Positions 37,230 through 45,041 of a DNA stretch of 64,000 nt are shown one piece after another. The notes under the pieces are model-generated. The model saw only the letters and a list, made by a program, of their open reading frames with translations, did not search any database and was not told where the DNA came from. This stretch comes from Stenotrophomonas sp. MMGLT7 (GTDB taxonomy: Bacteria; Pseudomonadota; Gammaproteobacteria; Xanthomonadales; Xanthomonadaceae). Each line of letters opens with the position of its first letter. Position 1 is the stretch's first letter. Made by a program: the position numbers and the translations under genes. The stretch is from contig NZ_JAJOZS010000013.1 in the NCBI RefSeq assembly GCF_021168555.1, positions 52,788 to 116,787 on the forward strand, written 5' to 3'.

Positions 37230-37256
37230 AAAAAAGGAGCTGCCGTTGCCGGCAGC
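37230..37256 (-). terminator. Rho-independent terminator of gcd
   Basis: On the minus strand GCTGCCG-gcaa-CGGCAGC is followed after three bases by TTTTTT. It lies about 45 bases after the gcd stop and before oprB, so gcd and oprB are probably separate or partly coupled transcripts. Confidence 0.85.
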
Positions 37257-37301
37257 CCCTTCGTGGCGAGGCGGGAACCGGGTTCCCGCCGCCTGCCTGC
37301 C

Positions 37302-39698
37302 TCAGGGCAACGCGTAGGCGATCACGTAGTCGCCACGGTTCTTGTTGGTGCCGGTGCGCGTGGAGCCGCCATCGACCACCACCACGTACTGCTTGCCGTC
37401 CTTGCCCATGTAGCTCATCGGCGCGCCCTGGCCGCCGACCGGCAGCCGGTCGCGCCACAGCTCCTTGCCGGTGTCGTTGTCGAAGGCGCGGATGTAGAAG
37501 TCCAGCGTGCCGAAGAAGAACGTCAGTCCGCTCCTGGTCACCAGAGGGCCGCCCATGGTCGGCATGCCGAGCGGAATCCGCACGCCCGGCACGATGCCGT
37601 GCACCGGCGCGTCCTGGATGCTGCCCATCGGCACCTGCCACTTGGTCTGGCCGTTGGTCAGGTCGATCGCGGTCAGGGTGCCGAACGGCGGCTTGAAGCA
37701 CGGCACGCCCAGCGGCGAGACGAACATCGAGCGTTCCACGCCCCACGGGGTGCCGGTCTGGGTGGAATACTCGCCTTCGGTGGACGGCTTCAACCCGGTG
37801 CGCTCGGCCTCCTCCTGCTTGATGAAACGGCCCCACTGCGCCATGCGGATGTCGTTGACGATCAGCGTGCCGGTGGACGCGTCCAGCGCGCCGCCGCCCC
37901 AGTTCATGCCGCCGTAGTAGCCCGGGTAGATCAGCGTGCGCTGCTTGTCCGACAGCGGGGTCCACTCGCCCTGCCAGCGCATCTGCTTGAACTGGATGCG
38001 GCAGTAGAGCTGGTCGAAGATCGACGCACCCCACATGTCCGATTCCTTGAACGGGGTGGTGCCCACCGAGATCGCCGAGTAGGGCTGGGTATCGGCCACC
38101 TGCATGCCCGGCATCACGTCGGTCGCGACCTTGCGCTGTTCCACCGGGAACACCGGCTTGCCGTCGCGGCGGTCGAGCACGAACACCTGGCCGCGCTTGG
38201 TCAGCTGGATCACCACCGGGACGGTCGAGCCATCCTTCTGCGGCAGGTCGTACAGGATCGGCTGCGAGGTGGTGTCGTAGTCGAACTGGTCGATGTTGGC
38301 GGTGCGGAAGTGCCAGCGCTCCTTGCCGGTCTTCATCTCCACCGCGACGATGGCGTCGTTGTACTCGTTGGAGTACGGGTGGCGGTTGCCGGTCCAGAAG
38401 TCCGGCGTCTGGTTGCCGGTCGGGAAGTAGGCCAGGCCCAGCTTGGGGTCGTAGGCGGCGGTGCCCCAGAAGTTCGGGGTTTCCGGCGCGTAGTGCTGGC
38501 CCGGGGGCAGCGGGGTGCTGTCGCTGGCGCCGCGGGCGGCGTCCCAGGCCCACAGCACCTTGCCGGTCGCCACGTCGAAGCCGCGCACCACGCCGGAGGG
38601 CTCGCCCACCGACAGGTTGTCGTTGAGCTTGCCGCCGACCAGGACCACCCCGTCCGCCACCAGCGGCGCGGAAGTCACGTAGTAGGACCCCTCCTCCGGG
38701 CTGTCCGTCAGGCCATCGAGCAGGTTGACGAAGCCGTGGTCGCCGAAGTCCTCGCACGGCTTGCCGGTCTCGGCATCCAGCACGAACAGGCGGCCGTCGT
38801 TGGTGGTGCTGACGATGCGCTTGCGGCAGACCGCCGGCGCGGCGGCAGCGGCCAGCGGCTGCGCGTCGCCGGCCGGGGCCTGCGCGGCCAGGTCGGCATA
38901 GCCGACGCCGCGGCAGCGCTTCCAGGCCTTGTTGCTCTCGGTCTCGCGCAGCTTCGGGTCGAAGCGCCAGCGCTCCTGGCCGCTGGTCGGATCCAGCGCG
39001 ATCACCTGGTTGCGCGGCGTGCACAGGTACAGCGTGTCACCGACCTTCAGCGGGGTGACCTGGTACTCGCCGCCCTCGATCGCCAGCTCGCCGGTACGGT
39101 AGGTCCAGGCGACCTTCAGGTCCTTCACGTTGGACTTGTTGATCTGCTCGAACTGCGCGAAGCGGTCGCCGTGGGTATTGCGGCCCCAGGCGCTCCAGTC
39201 GTCGCCGCCGTCCTGGCCGGCGTCGGGCTTGATCACCGGCGACGGTGCGCCGCTGGCCACCACGGTCGGGTGCGGGCGGAACATGCCGGCGAAGAAGGCC
39301 ACGATCGCCACCGCCAGGATCGCCGACAGCAGCGCGGCCGGCTTGCAGCCCAGCGCCGGTGCGTCGCCACGACGCCGCAGCAACGGCGCCGCCGCGGCCG
39401 CGACCAGCGCCACCACCAGGAAGGCGATCAGGCGCGGCACCAGCTGCCAGAAGTCGCCACCGACCTCCCACAGCGCCCACGCCACCGCCACCACCAGCAG
39501 CGCCAGTGCGATCCACAGCGCGCTGGCGCGGCGGCGGAACAGCTGCACGCCGACCGCGGCCATCGCCACGCCTGCAATCAGATAGAACAGCGAGCCGCCG
39601 AGCGCGGCCAGCCAGACACCGCCCGCGGCCAGGGCCACGCCGAGCACGGCGAACAGCACCCCGGCCGCACGGGCCAATCCCAGGAACATCTTCTGCAT
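37302..39698 (-). CDS. gcd: Membrane-bound PQQ-dependent glucose dehydrogenase
   Basis: 798-residue quinoprotein that oxidises glucose to gluconolactone on the periplasmic face and passes electrons to ubiquinone. Residues about 1-150 contain five membrane helices; the rest is an eight-bladed propeller with tryptophan docking motifs (DWSAWGRNTHGDRFA, KLRETESNKAWKRCRGVGY, WAWDAARGASDSTPL, FFFGTLDFYIRAFDNDTGKELWRDRLPVGGQGAPMSY). Length matches E. coli Gcd (796). ATG 39698 has GAGGTG five bases upstream. No pqq synthesis genes are in this window. A perfect 18-base palindrome lies 228 bases upstream. Confidence 0.94.
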   Translation of the reverse strand: MQKMFLGLARAAGVLFAVLGVALAAGGVWLAALGGSLFYLIAGVAMAAVGVQLFRRRASALWIALALLVVAVAWALWEVGGDFWQLVPRLIAFLVVALVAAAAAPLLRRRGDAPALGCKPAALLSAILAVAIVAFFAGMFRPHPTVVASGAPSPVIKPDAGQDGGDDWSAWGRNTHGDRFAQFEQINKSNVKDLKVAWTYRTGELAIEGGEYQVTPLKVGDTLYLCTPRNQVIALDPTSGQERWRFDPKLRETESNKAWKRCRGVGYADLAAQAPAGDAQPLAAAAAPAVCRKRIVSTTNDGRLFVLDAETGKPCEDFGDHGFVNLLDGLTDSPEEGSYYVTSAPLVADGVVLVGGKLNDNLSVGEPSGVVRGFDVATGKVLWAWDAARGASDSTPLPPGQHYAPETPNFWGTAAYDPKLGLAYFPTGNQTPDFWTGNRHPYSNEYNDAIVAVEMKTGKERWHFRTANIDQFDYDTTSQPILYDLPQKDGSTVPVVIQLTKRGQVFVLDRRDGKPVFPVEQRKVATDVMPGMQVADTQPYSAISVGTTPFKESDMWGASIFDQLYCRIQFKQMRWQGEWTPLSDKQRTLIYPGYYGGMNWGGGALDASTGTLIVNDIRMAQWGRFIKQEEAERTGLKPSTEGEYSTQTGTPWGVERSMFVSPLGVPCFKPPFGTLTAIDLTNGQTKWQVPMGSIQDAPVHGIVPGVRIPLGMPTMGGPLVTRSGLTFFFGTLDFYIRAFDNDTGKELWRDRLPVGGQGAPMSYMGKDGKQYVVVVDGGSTRTGTNKNRGDYVIAYALP

Positions 39699-40131
39699 AC
39701 ACACCTCATGTGGCACCCGCAGCCCGTCGCGGCCCGCCTTGCAGCGGACCGCCGGGATACGTGTCATCTCGTGGCGCGCCGCCCGCTTGGGTGGGGCGCG
39801 TTCGGGTGCGCGGAACCGTGCATCCGTGCAGAAATACCGGAGACCGACGGGACCGGATGCGACATTTTGTCGCAGAGTTTCAGCGCGGCGGGATCATAGC
39901 GGCGCCGTCGGCCGGTGAAAGTCGTCTTGACGTAATTACGTCAATATCACAGCCACCCGCGGCCGGCCGCAGCGAATCCGCGGCAGGGCCGCCAGCCGGC
40001 ACCAATTCGTATGCCCGTGCCGAACCACCGCCACCGCCTTGCACGGCGGCCTGTTCAGGCACGCGTCGCGTGGAGCCGGCCAGCTCGTCCCGCCGCCGCC
40101 GCGCAACGCGGCGGCATGAGGCAAGTGCAGG
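39699..40131. other. Regulatory-looking intergenic stretch upstream of gcd
   Basis: 433 bases without a supported gene between gcd and the YgiW-like gene. It holds the palindrome at 39926-39943; otherwise I see no repeat or RNA structure. Confidence 0.5.
39926..39943. promoter_or_regulatory. Perfect 18-bp palindrome TTGACGTAATTACGTCAA
   Basis: An exact, AT-centred 18-base palindrome in a GC-rich intergenic region 228 bases upstream of gcd. It has the form of a dimeric repressor operator; the LacI-type protein encoded two genes downstream is one candidate, a TetR-type or other regulator another. Confidence 0.55.
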
Positions 40132-40497
40132 TCAGCGCAGGAAACGGACCTCGTCCACTTCCACTTCGGCCGAGCGGAAGCCCTTGTCGAACTCTCCCAC
40201 CAGTTCGACCTGCGCCTTGTCGTCGAACGCCCGGCCCTGCGGCAGGCGGTGCGCATCGATCTCGACGCGGACGCGGCCGGTGGCGTCGGCGAAGGTATAG
40301 CGGTCGCCACCGTCGTGCGACACGATGCGCCCGCGCAGCACCACCTGCTGCTCGTCCTTGCCCGTGTCCAGCAGCTGCTTGACCGTCACTACCTGCACGC
40401 TGCTCGGTCCGGTGTACTGGGCCAAGGCCGCTCCCGGCAGTGCCGCCATGGCGGCGAAGGTGGTCAGCGCAAGCGTGGAAAGAAGGGTCTTTTTCAT
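40132..40497 (-). CDS. YgiW/YdeI-family periplasmic OB-fold protein
   Basis: 121-residue exported protein. A signal peptide (about 1-26, AALPGAALAQ) precedes a BOF (bacterial OB fold) domain with the characteristic order VQVVTVKQLLDTGKDEQQVVLRGRIV, YTFADATGRVRVEID, LVGEFDKGFRSAEVEVDEVRFL. E. coli members are stress-induced periplasmic proteins without known enzymatic activity. It lies 81 bases after a QseC-like kinase gene on the same strand. In E. coli ygiW is next to qseBC, so the neighbourhood supports the name. Confidence 0.87.
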   Translation of the reverse strand: MKKTLLSTLALTTFAAMAALPGAALAQYTGPSSVQVVTVKQLLDTGKDEQQVVLRGRIVSHDGGDRYTFADATGRVRVEIDAHRLPQGRAFDDKAQVELVGEFDKGFRSAEVEVDEVRFLR

Positions 40498-40578
40498 GGG
40501 AGATGCTCCTTGTGATGAGTCATGGCCGATCGCCATGCACGCCATTGCACCGCAGCAACCTGAAGAGGATCTGATGCC

Positions 40579-42033
40579 TCAGGAGGCCCGCGGCAGTGCT
40601 GCCGGGCCGGGCTGCGGCAGCACCATCACCACCGCGAGCCCCCGCCCCTCCAGTCCGTCCCCGAAGCGCAGCTGCCCACCATGCAGGCCGACGATGCGCT
40701 CGACGATGGACAGGCCCAGTCCGCTGCCCTGCCCGGCATTGCCCAGTACCCGGAAGAAACGCCGGGTGAGCTGCCGAAGGTCGGCGGCGGCAACGCCCGG
40801 ACCATCGTCGCGAACCGCGATCCGCACCGCCGGAGCGGCACCCGGCACGGCGGGCAACTGCTTCACCTCGATGCACACCTGTCCGCCCTCCGCGCCATAA
40901 CGCACGGCGTTGTCGGCCAGGTTGCGCAACGCGCTGCGCAGCAACTCGGCGTGCGCCCAGGCCACGTCGGCCTGCACCTCGGCCTGCAGGCGCACGCCCT
41001 TGGCCCGCGCCGCCGGCGCCACGTCGACCAACACCGCATTCACCAATGCAGGCAGCGCCACCGCTTCGCAGGCCAGGCTGCCGGGCTGCTGCGGGTCCAG
41101 CCGCGCCAGCACCAACAGGTTCTCCACCAACGAGGTGCAACGGTCCACGTCGGCACGCAATGCCGTCAGGTCGCGCTGCTGCGCCGCGTCCAGGCTGGCG
41201 GCGTGGCTGCGCTGCATCAGCTGGATCTTCATGCGCAGCGCCGCCAGCGGCGTGCGCAATTCGTGCGCGGCGTCGGCGGTGAAGCGGCGCTCGGATTGCA
41301 GGGCCTCGCCGAGGCGCGCCAGCACGCCGTTGAAGGACTGCACGATCGGGCGCAGTTCGTCGGCCTGGCCCGCATCCGGCACCGCGGCCAGGTCGCTGGG
41401 GGACTTGCGCCCGATATCGCCGGCGATGCGCTCCAGCGGTCGCAACTGGCGGCGGATCGCCAGCCAGTTGACCGCCGCCAGCAGCACCAGCAGCACCAGC
41501 CCCGGCCACACCAGGTCCTCGGCCATTTCCTCCAGCAGTTCGGTGCGTGCCTCCAGCGGCTGGGCCACCTGCACGTAGAGACCGTGCGCCTCGACGTGCA
41601 GCACGTGCACCCGCCACAGCCGCTGCCCGTGCCGAACGGTCGACGTCTCGTCGTCGCCATCCACCCGCGCCGGCGCCACGAACGGCCGGTCCGGCACGTC
41701 GCGCGAGCGGCGCAGCACCCTGCCCTGCCGATCGACGACCTGGTAGTACAGTCGCACGCCGTCGCCGCGCCCCTGGACCGTGGCCAGCGCGCCGGCGGTG
41801 GACGCATCGGTCGGGTCCAGCCCGGTCGCGAACGCCGCCACCAGGTGCGCCCCTTCCTCCAGCGCATCGTCGAACACGTCGCTGGTCTCGTTCCATGCCA
41901 CGCCGACGATGATCGCCAGGCTGGCCAGCCAGCACACGACACTCGATCCCAGCGTCGTGGCGATCAGGCGGCGACGCAGCGAATAGCGCGCGCCGGCGGG
42001 CCTGCTGCGGCGCATCCATGCCGGCAGCCTCAC
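40579..42033 (-). CDS. QseC-like sensor histidine kinase
   Basis: 484-residue membrane kinase: helix 1 about residues 28-46, periplasmic sensor about 47-172, helix 2 about 175-193, HAMP, then H257 in FTADAAHELRTPLAALRMKIQLM, the QseC-style LVENLLVLARLDPQQ, and ATPase motifs NLADNAVRYG, RDDGPGV and GSGLGLSIVERIVGLHGG. The GTG start at 42033 overlaps the regulator stop as GTGA and has GGGAG eight bases upstream; ATG 42015 is an alternative. It should phosphorylate the regulator encoded upstream. The signal is unknown. Confidence 0.88.
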   Translation of the reverse strand: MRLPAWMRRSRPAGARYSLRRRLIATTLGSSVVCWLASLAIIVGVAWNETSDVFDDALEEGAHLVAAFATGLDPTDASTAGALATVQGRGDGVRLYYQVVDRQGRVLRRSRDVPDRPFVAPARVDGDDETSTVRHGQRLWRVHVLHVEAHGLYVQVAQPLEARTELLEEMAEDLVWPGLVLLVLLAAVNWLAIRRQLRPLERIAGDIGRKSPSDLAAVPDAGQADELRPIVQSFNGVLARLGEALQSERRFTADAAHELRTPLAALRMKIQLMQRSHAASLDAAQQRDLTALRADVDRCTSLVENLLVLARLDPQQPGSLACEAVALPALVNAVLVDVAPAARAKGVRLQAEVQADVAWAHAELLRSALRNLADNAVRYGAEGGQVCIEVKQLPAVPGAAPAVRIAVRDDGPGVAAADLRQLTRRFFRVLGNAGQGSGLGLSIVERIVGLHGGQLRFGDGLEGRGLAVVMVLPQPGPAALPRAS

Positions 42034-42692
42034 CGCGGCGCTCCCACGCAGTAGCCCTGGCGCCGCACCGTGACGATGAAATCGCTGCCCAGCTTCTTGC
42101 GCAGGTGCGAGATGTGGACCTCGATGGCATTGCTCTCCACCTCCTCGCCCCAGCCATAGAGCGCATCCTCCAGCTGGCCGCGGCCGACGATATGGCCCTT
42201 GCGCAGCAGCAGCGCATGCGCGACGGCATACTCTCTCGCGGTCAGCGCCACCGGCTCGCCGCCGCGGGTGACGCGCTTGGCCACAGGGTCCAGCGCCACC
42301 TCGCCGTGGCTCAGCAGCACAGTAGCGTTGCCTGCGCCGCGGCGCAGGGCGGCGCGGATGCGGGCCGACAGCTCCTCCAGGTCGAACGGCTTGACCAGAT
42401 AGTCGTCGGCGCCCAGGTCCAGCCCCTGCACCCGGTCCTCCAGCGTGTCGCGCGCGGTGATCATCAGCACCGGGGTAGCCAACTGCGAAGCGCGCAGCGC
42501 CTGCAGCAGCGCATCGCCGTCCAGCCCGGGAAGGCCGCGGTCGAGCAGGATGCACTGGTAGGGCTGCGCCAGCAGCGCGGTACGCGCCTGGTCGCCGCGG
42601 GTAAGCCAGTCCACGGTATAGCCGTCCAGCCGCAGCCAGGCCTGCAGGGTCTCGCCGAGCGAGGGGTCGTCTTCTACCAGGAGGATGCGCAT
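42030..42692 (-). CDS. QseB-like response regulator
   Basis: 220-residue OmpR-type regulator with acidic residues near 7-9, phosphoacceptor D51 in ILLDRGLPGLDGD, lysine in VKPFDLEEL, and a winged helix ending VEVHISHLRKKLGSDFIVTVRRQGYCVGA-like sequence. It is coupled by a four-base overlap to its kinase gene, and a YgiW-like gene follows, an arrangement like the qse locus of enterobacteria. The leader contains GAG-rich sequence only weakly resembling a ribosome site. Confidence 0.88.
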   Translation of the reverse strand: MRILLVEDDPSLGETLQAWLRLDGYTVDWLTRGDQARTALLAQPYQCILLDRGLPGLDGDALLQALRASQLATPVLMITARDTLEDRVQGLDLGADDYLVKPFDLEELSARIRAALRRGAGNATVLLSHGEVALDPVAKRVTRGGEPVALTAREYAVAHALLLRKGHIVGRGQLEDALYGWGEEVESNAIEVHISHLRKKLGSDFIVTVRRQGYCVGAPR

Positions 42693-42945
42693 CGGGCGAG
42701 CGTAGGGGCCGGAGATGAAGTGAACCTGATGTCCGCGGCAGGCGCCACGGCGCTCGAGCATGGCACCGGCGGGCAACCGCTGCCAGGCCCCGGTGCGGCG
42801 GCGCGGGTGCCATCGCGGCCCGGATTCGCGGTGCCGCGAAGGCGAGTGCCTGCGCGCGTGGGGCACCTGGGGCCGCCCCTCGTCTGCACGCCGCCACGCG
42901 GCGAGCATGCGCAGCGGCGCCATGGCCGCCCCTGGGCGCAGCCCG

Positions 42946-42951
42946 TACACT
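42946..42951 (+). promoter_or_regulatory. -10-like TACACT, possible leaderless start
   Basis: TACACT ends six bases before the ATG at 42958; no ribosome site is present between them. Confidence 0.4.
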
Positions 42952-42957
42952 GCCGCG

Positions 42958-43815
42958 ATGAACTATCGCCACGCCTTCCATGCCGGCAACCACGCCGACG
43001 TGCTCAAGCACGTCGTGCTGCTCGCGCTGATCGACGCGCTCAAGCGCAAGGACACCCCGTTCTTCGTGCTCGACACCCATGCCGGACGCGGCCGCTACCT
43101 GTTCGCCGCCGAGGAGAGCCGCAAGACCGCCGAGGCCGACGCCGGGGTGATGCGGCTGATGACGCTGCCCAGGCTGCCGGAGGTGATCGAGCGCTACCTG
43201 CGCGCGGTGCAGGCCGACAACCCGGTCGGCGCCCTGCTCGCCTATCCCGGCTCGCCGCTGCTGGTGGCGCAGGCGATGCGCGAGCAGGACCGGCTGGCCG
43301 CCTGCGAACTGCAGCCGGAGGAAGCGGCGGCGCTGAAGGCCCTGTTCGCCCACGACCGCCGCGTGCAGGTGGTGGCCGGCGACGGCTACGCGGCGATCCG
43401 GGCGCTGCTGCCGCCCAAGCCCGGCGGCCACAAGATCGGCCGCGGGCTGGTGCTGATCGATCCGCCGTACGAGGCGCAGGAGGCCGAGTACCCGGCCATC
43501 GTCGCGGCGCTGCGCGAGACCCTGGCACGCTGGCCGCAGGCGGTGTGCGCGGTGTGGTACCCGATCAAGCAGCGGCGCAGCCTGCAACCGTTCTTCCGCA
43601 AGGCCGCCGCGCTGCCGGCCAACTCGGCACTGCTGGCCGAACTGCAGGTGCGCCCGGACGACTCGCCGCTGCGGCTCAACGGCAGCGGCATGCTGCTGCT
43701 CAACGCGCCGTGGCAGATCGACCAGGCCATCGCCCCGGCCCTGCCCGCGCTGAAGCAGTACCTGGGCGAGGCCGGCGCCTCGACCCGGCTGGAGTGGCTC
43801 AAGGCGCCGCGGTGA
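42958..43815 (+). CDS. rlmJ: 23S rRNA (adenine(2030)-N6)-methyltransferase RlmJ
   Basis: 285-residue S-adenosylmethionine-dependent methyltransferase that methylates A2030 of 23S rRNA in E. coli. The RlmJ start MNYRHAFHAGNHADVLKHVVL is unmistakable; the SAM region follows as FFVLDTHAGRGRYLF, and the catalytic motif is D168-P-P-Y. The helix-rich insert between residues 45 and 100 is typical. The gene is single, probably leaderless, and is followed by a GGGATT repeat. Confidence 0.93.
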   Translation: MNYRHAFHAGNHADVLKHVVLLALIDALKRKDTPFFVLDTHAGRGRYLFAAEESRKTAEADAGVMRLMTLPRLPEVIERYLRAVQADNPVGALLAYPGSPLLVAQAMREQDRLAACELQPEEAAALKALFAHDRRVQVVAGDGYAAIRALLPPKPGGHKIGRGLVLIDPPYEAQEAEYPAIVAALRETLARWPQAVCAVWYPIKQRRSLQPFFRKAAALPANSALLAELQVRPDDSPLRLNGSGMLLLNAPWQIDQAIAPALPALKQYLGEAGASTRLEWLKAPR

Positions 43816-43912
43816 GGGCGGGATTGGGGATTGGGGATTGGGGATTGGGGATTCATATAGAGCATGAGGCCTATGCTCCTAAACGGATCCCCAATCCCGA
43901 ATCCCCGCCCCA
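43816..43912. repeat. GGGATT-family inverted repeat
   Basis: Four tandem GGGATTG words on the left are answered by CCCCAATCCCGAATCCCC on the right around an unrelated centre. It belongs to the same family as 51980-52070, 53955-54042 and 57807-57889. Confidence 0.8.
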
Positions 43913-43983
43913 AACCCCACATTCACCGCATACATACCTGGCAGTGCGAGAATCGCCGCCACTCTCCCCGAGGAAAGTCGATC

Positions 43984-44526
43984 ATGGCTACCCGCAACCG
44001 AATGCCGCCGTGGCATGAGACTTTCATCCTCCCCAGCGGCCGCGAACTGCTGATCCGCCCGATCCGCCCGGAGGACGCCGAACCGCTGCAGGGCGCCTTC
44101 AGCCTGCTCGGTCCGGCGGAGATCCGCGACCGCTTCCTGCATACGGTCGACGAACTCACCCCGCAGATGGCCCAGCGCCTGACCCATCCCAACCCCAAGA
44201 CCGAGATCGCGCTGGTGGCGGCCGAGCCGCTGCCGCCGGGCGAGGCACTGGTGGCCGCGGTGGCACGGGCGACGATCCTGCCGGGCACCCGCGACGCCGA
44301 GTTCGCGATCCTGGTCAGCCACTTCATCGCCGGGCAGGGCCTGGGCCGGCAGCTGATGCGCAAGCTGGTCAAGTGGGCGCGCGGCAAGTACCTGGACCGG
44401 CTGCAGGGCGACGTGATGGAAAGCAACGAGCCGATGCTGCAGCTGGCGGCGTCGCTCGGCTTCGAGCCGCAGACGCATCCCAGCGCCAGCGGACTGGTGC
44501 GGGTGAAGATGGAACTGGGCGCCTAG
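43984..44526 (+). CDS. GNAT acetyltransferase resembling the Pat C-terminal domain
   Basis: 180-residue GNAT enzyme. PSGRELLIRPIRPEDAEPLQGAFSLLGPAEIRDRF resembles the acetyltransferase domain of the protein lysine acetyltransferase Pat/YfiQ, but the large acyl-CoA synthetase-like part of Pat is missing. The acetyl-CoA loop is GQGLGRQLMRKLVKWARG, followed by NEPMLQLAASLGFEP. ATG 43984 has GAGGA nine bases upstream. The substrate may be a protein lysine or a metabolite; this cannot be decided. Confidence 0.83.
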   Translation: MATRNRMPPWHETFILPSGRELLIRPIRPEDAEPLQGAFSLLGPAEIRDRFLHTVDELTPQMAQRLTHPNPKTEIALVAAEPLPPGEALVAAVARATILPGTRDAEFAILVSHFIAGQGLGRQLMRKLVKWARGKYLDRLQGDVMESNEPMLQLAASLGFEPQTHPSASGLVRVKMELGA

Positions 44527-45041
44527 CGCCGGCCGGATCCCTTTCCAGGGCGGCGGCCTGGTGGTACGCGGCGCTCGAATCGATCGCCCTGCACCAGGCG
44601 CAGGAGCGCTTTCCTTTCAGGAGCCAGCCATTTCCCGGTCACAGGGCGGGCCCCGGCCCACCACGGCGGGACTGCCGTGACCGGCAAGATGAGCAGGTCA
44701 CGAACCAGCGGCATGCAAGCGGCGATCAAGGCGCGGGCCTGCGTGTGGCCGGCGCTGCGAGCGCCGTGCGGCGGGCCGGAATCCGCCCCATGCCATCGTG
44801 GCAGCGCTGCGTGGCCTCCCGGCCATCGACCGCGAAGCGGCTTTTCCCAATGCAAAGGCCGCCGCAGCGCTGCGCCCCTGCGAGGCGGTGAACCGGCGGG
44901 GGCGCCAGGCCATCCCAGCTGGCGCCATGGAGCCGGCCGGACCAGTCCGCCACGCCCCCCTCGCTGCGAGGGACCGGACGCCTTCCGCGCCGCCACCGGC
45001 ATTACCCATGCTTCATCGTGGCGCGGTAAAATTGTCGGTTC
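44527..45041. other. Intergenic stretch before mfd, nothing recognised
   Basis: 515 bases between the GNAT gene and mfd. Six frames give only shadow-like sequence. The only signal I see is the TAAAAT just before the mfd start. Confidence 0.4.
45027..45032 (+). promoter_or_regulatory. -10-like TAAAAT just before mfd
   Basis: TAAAAT ends nine bases before the mfd ATG, allowing at most a two- to three-base leader. No Shine-Dalgarno sequence is present. Confidence 0.4.

Noticed and set aside
40579..43587. 1002-codon minus-strand frame covering the QseC-like kinase and more
   Set aside because: Only the part from 42033 downward is the kinase. The rest is a shadow antisense to rlmJ and out of frame with the regulator gene.
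44527..45041. Hidden gene between the GNAT protein and mfd
   Set aside because: All frames on both strands give arginine/alanine-rich shadow-like sequence without motifs or a ribosome site.
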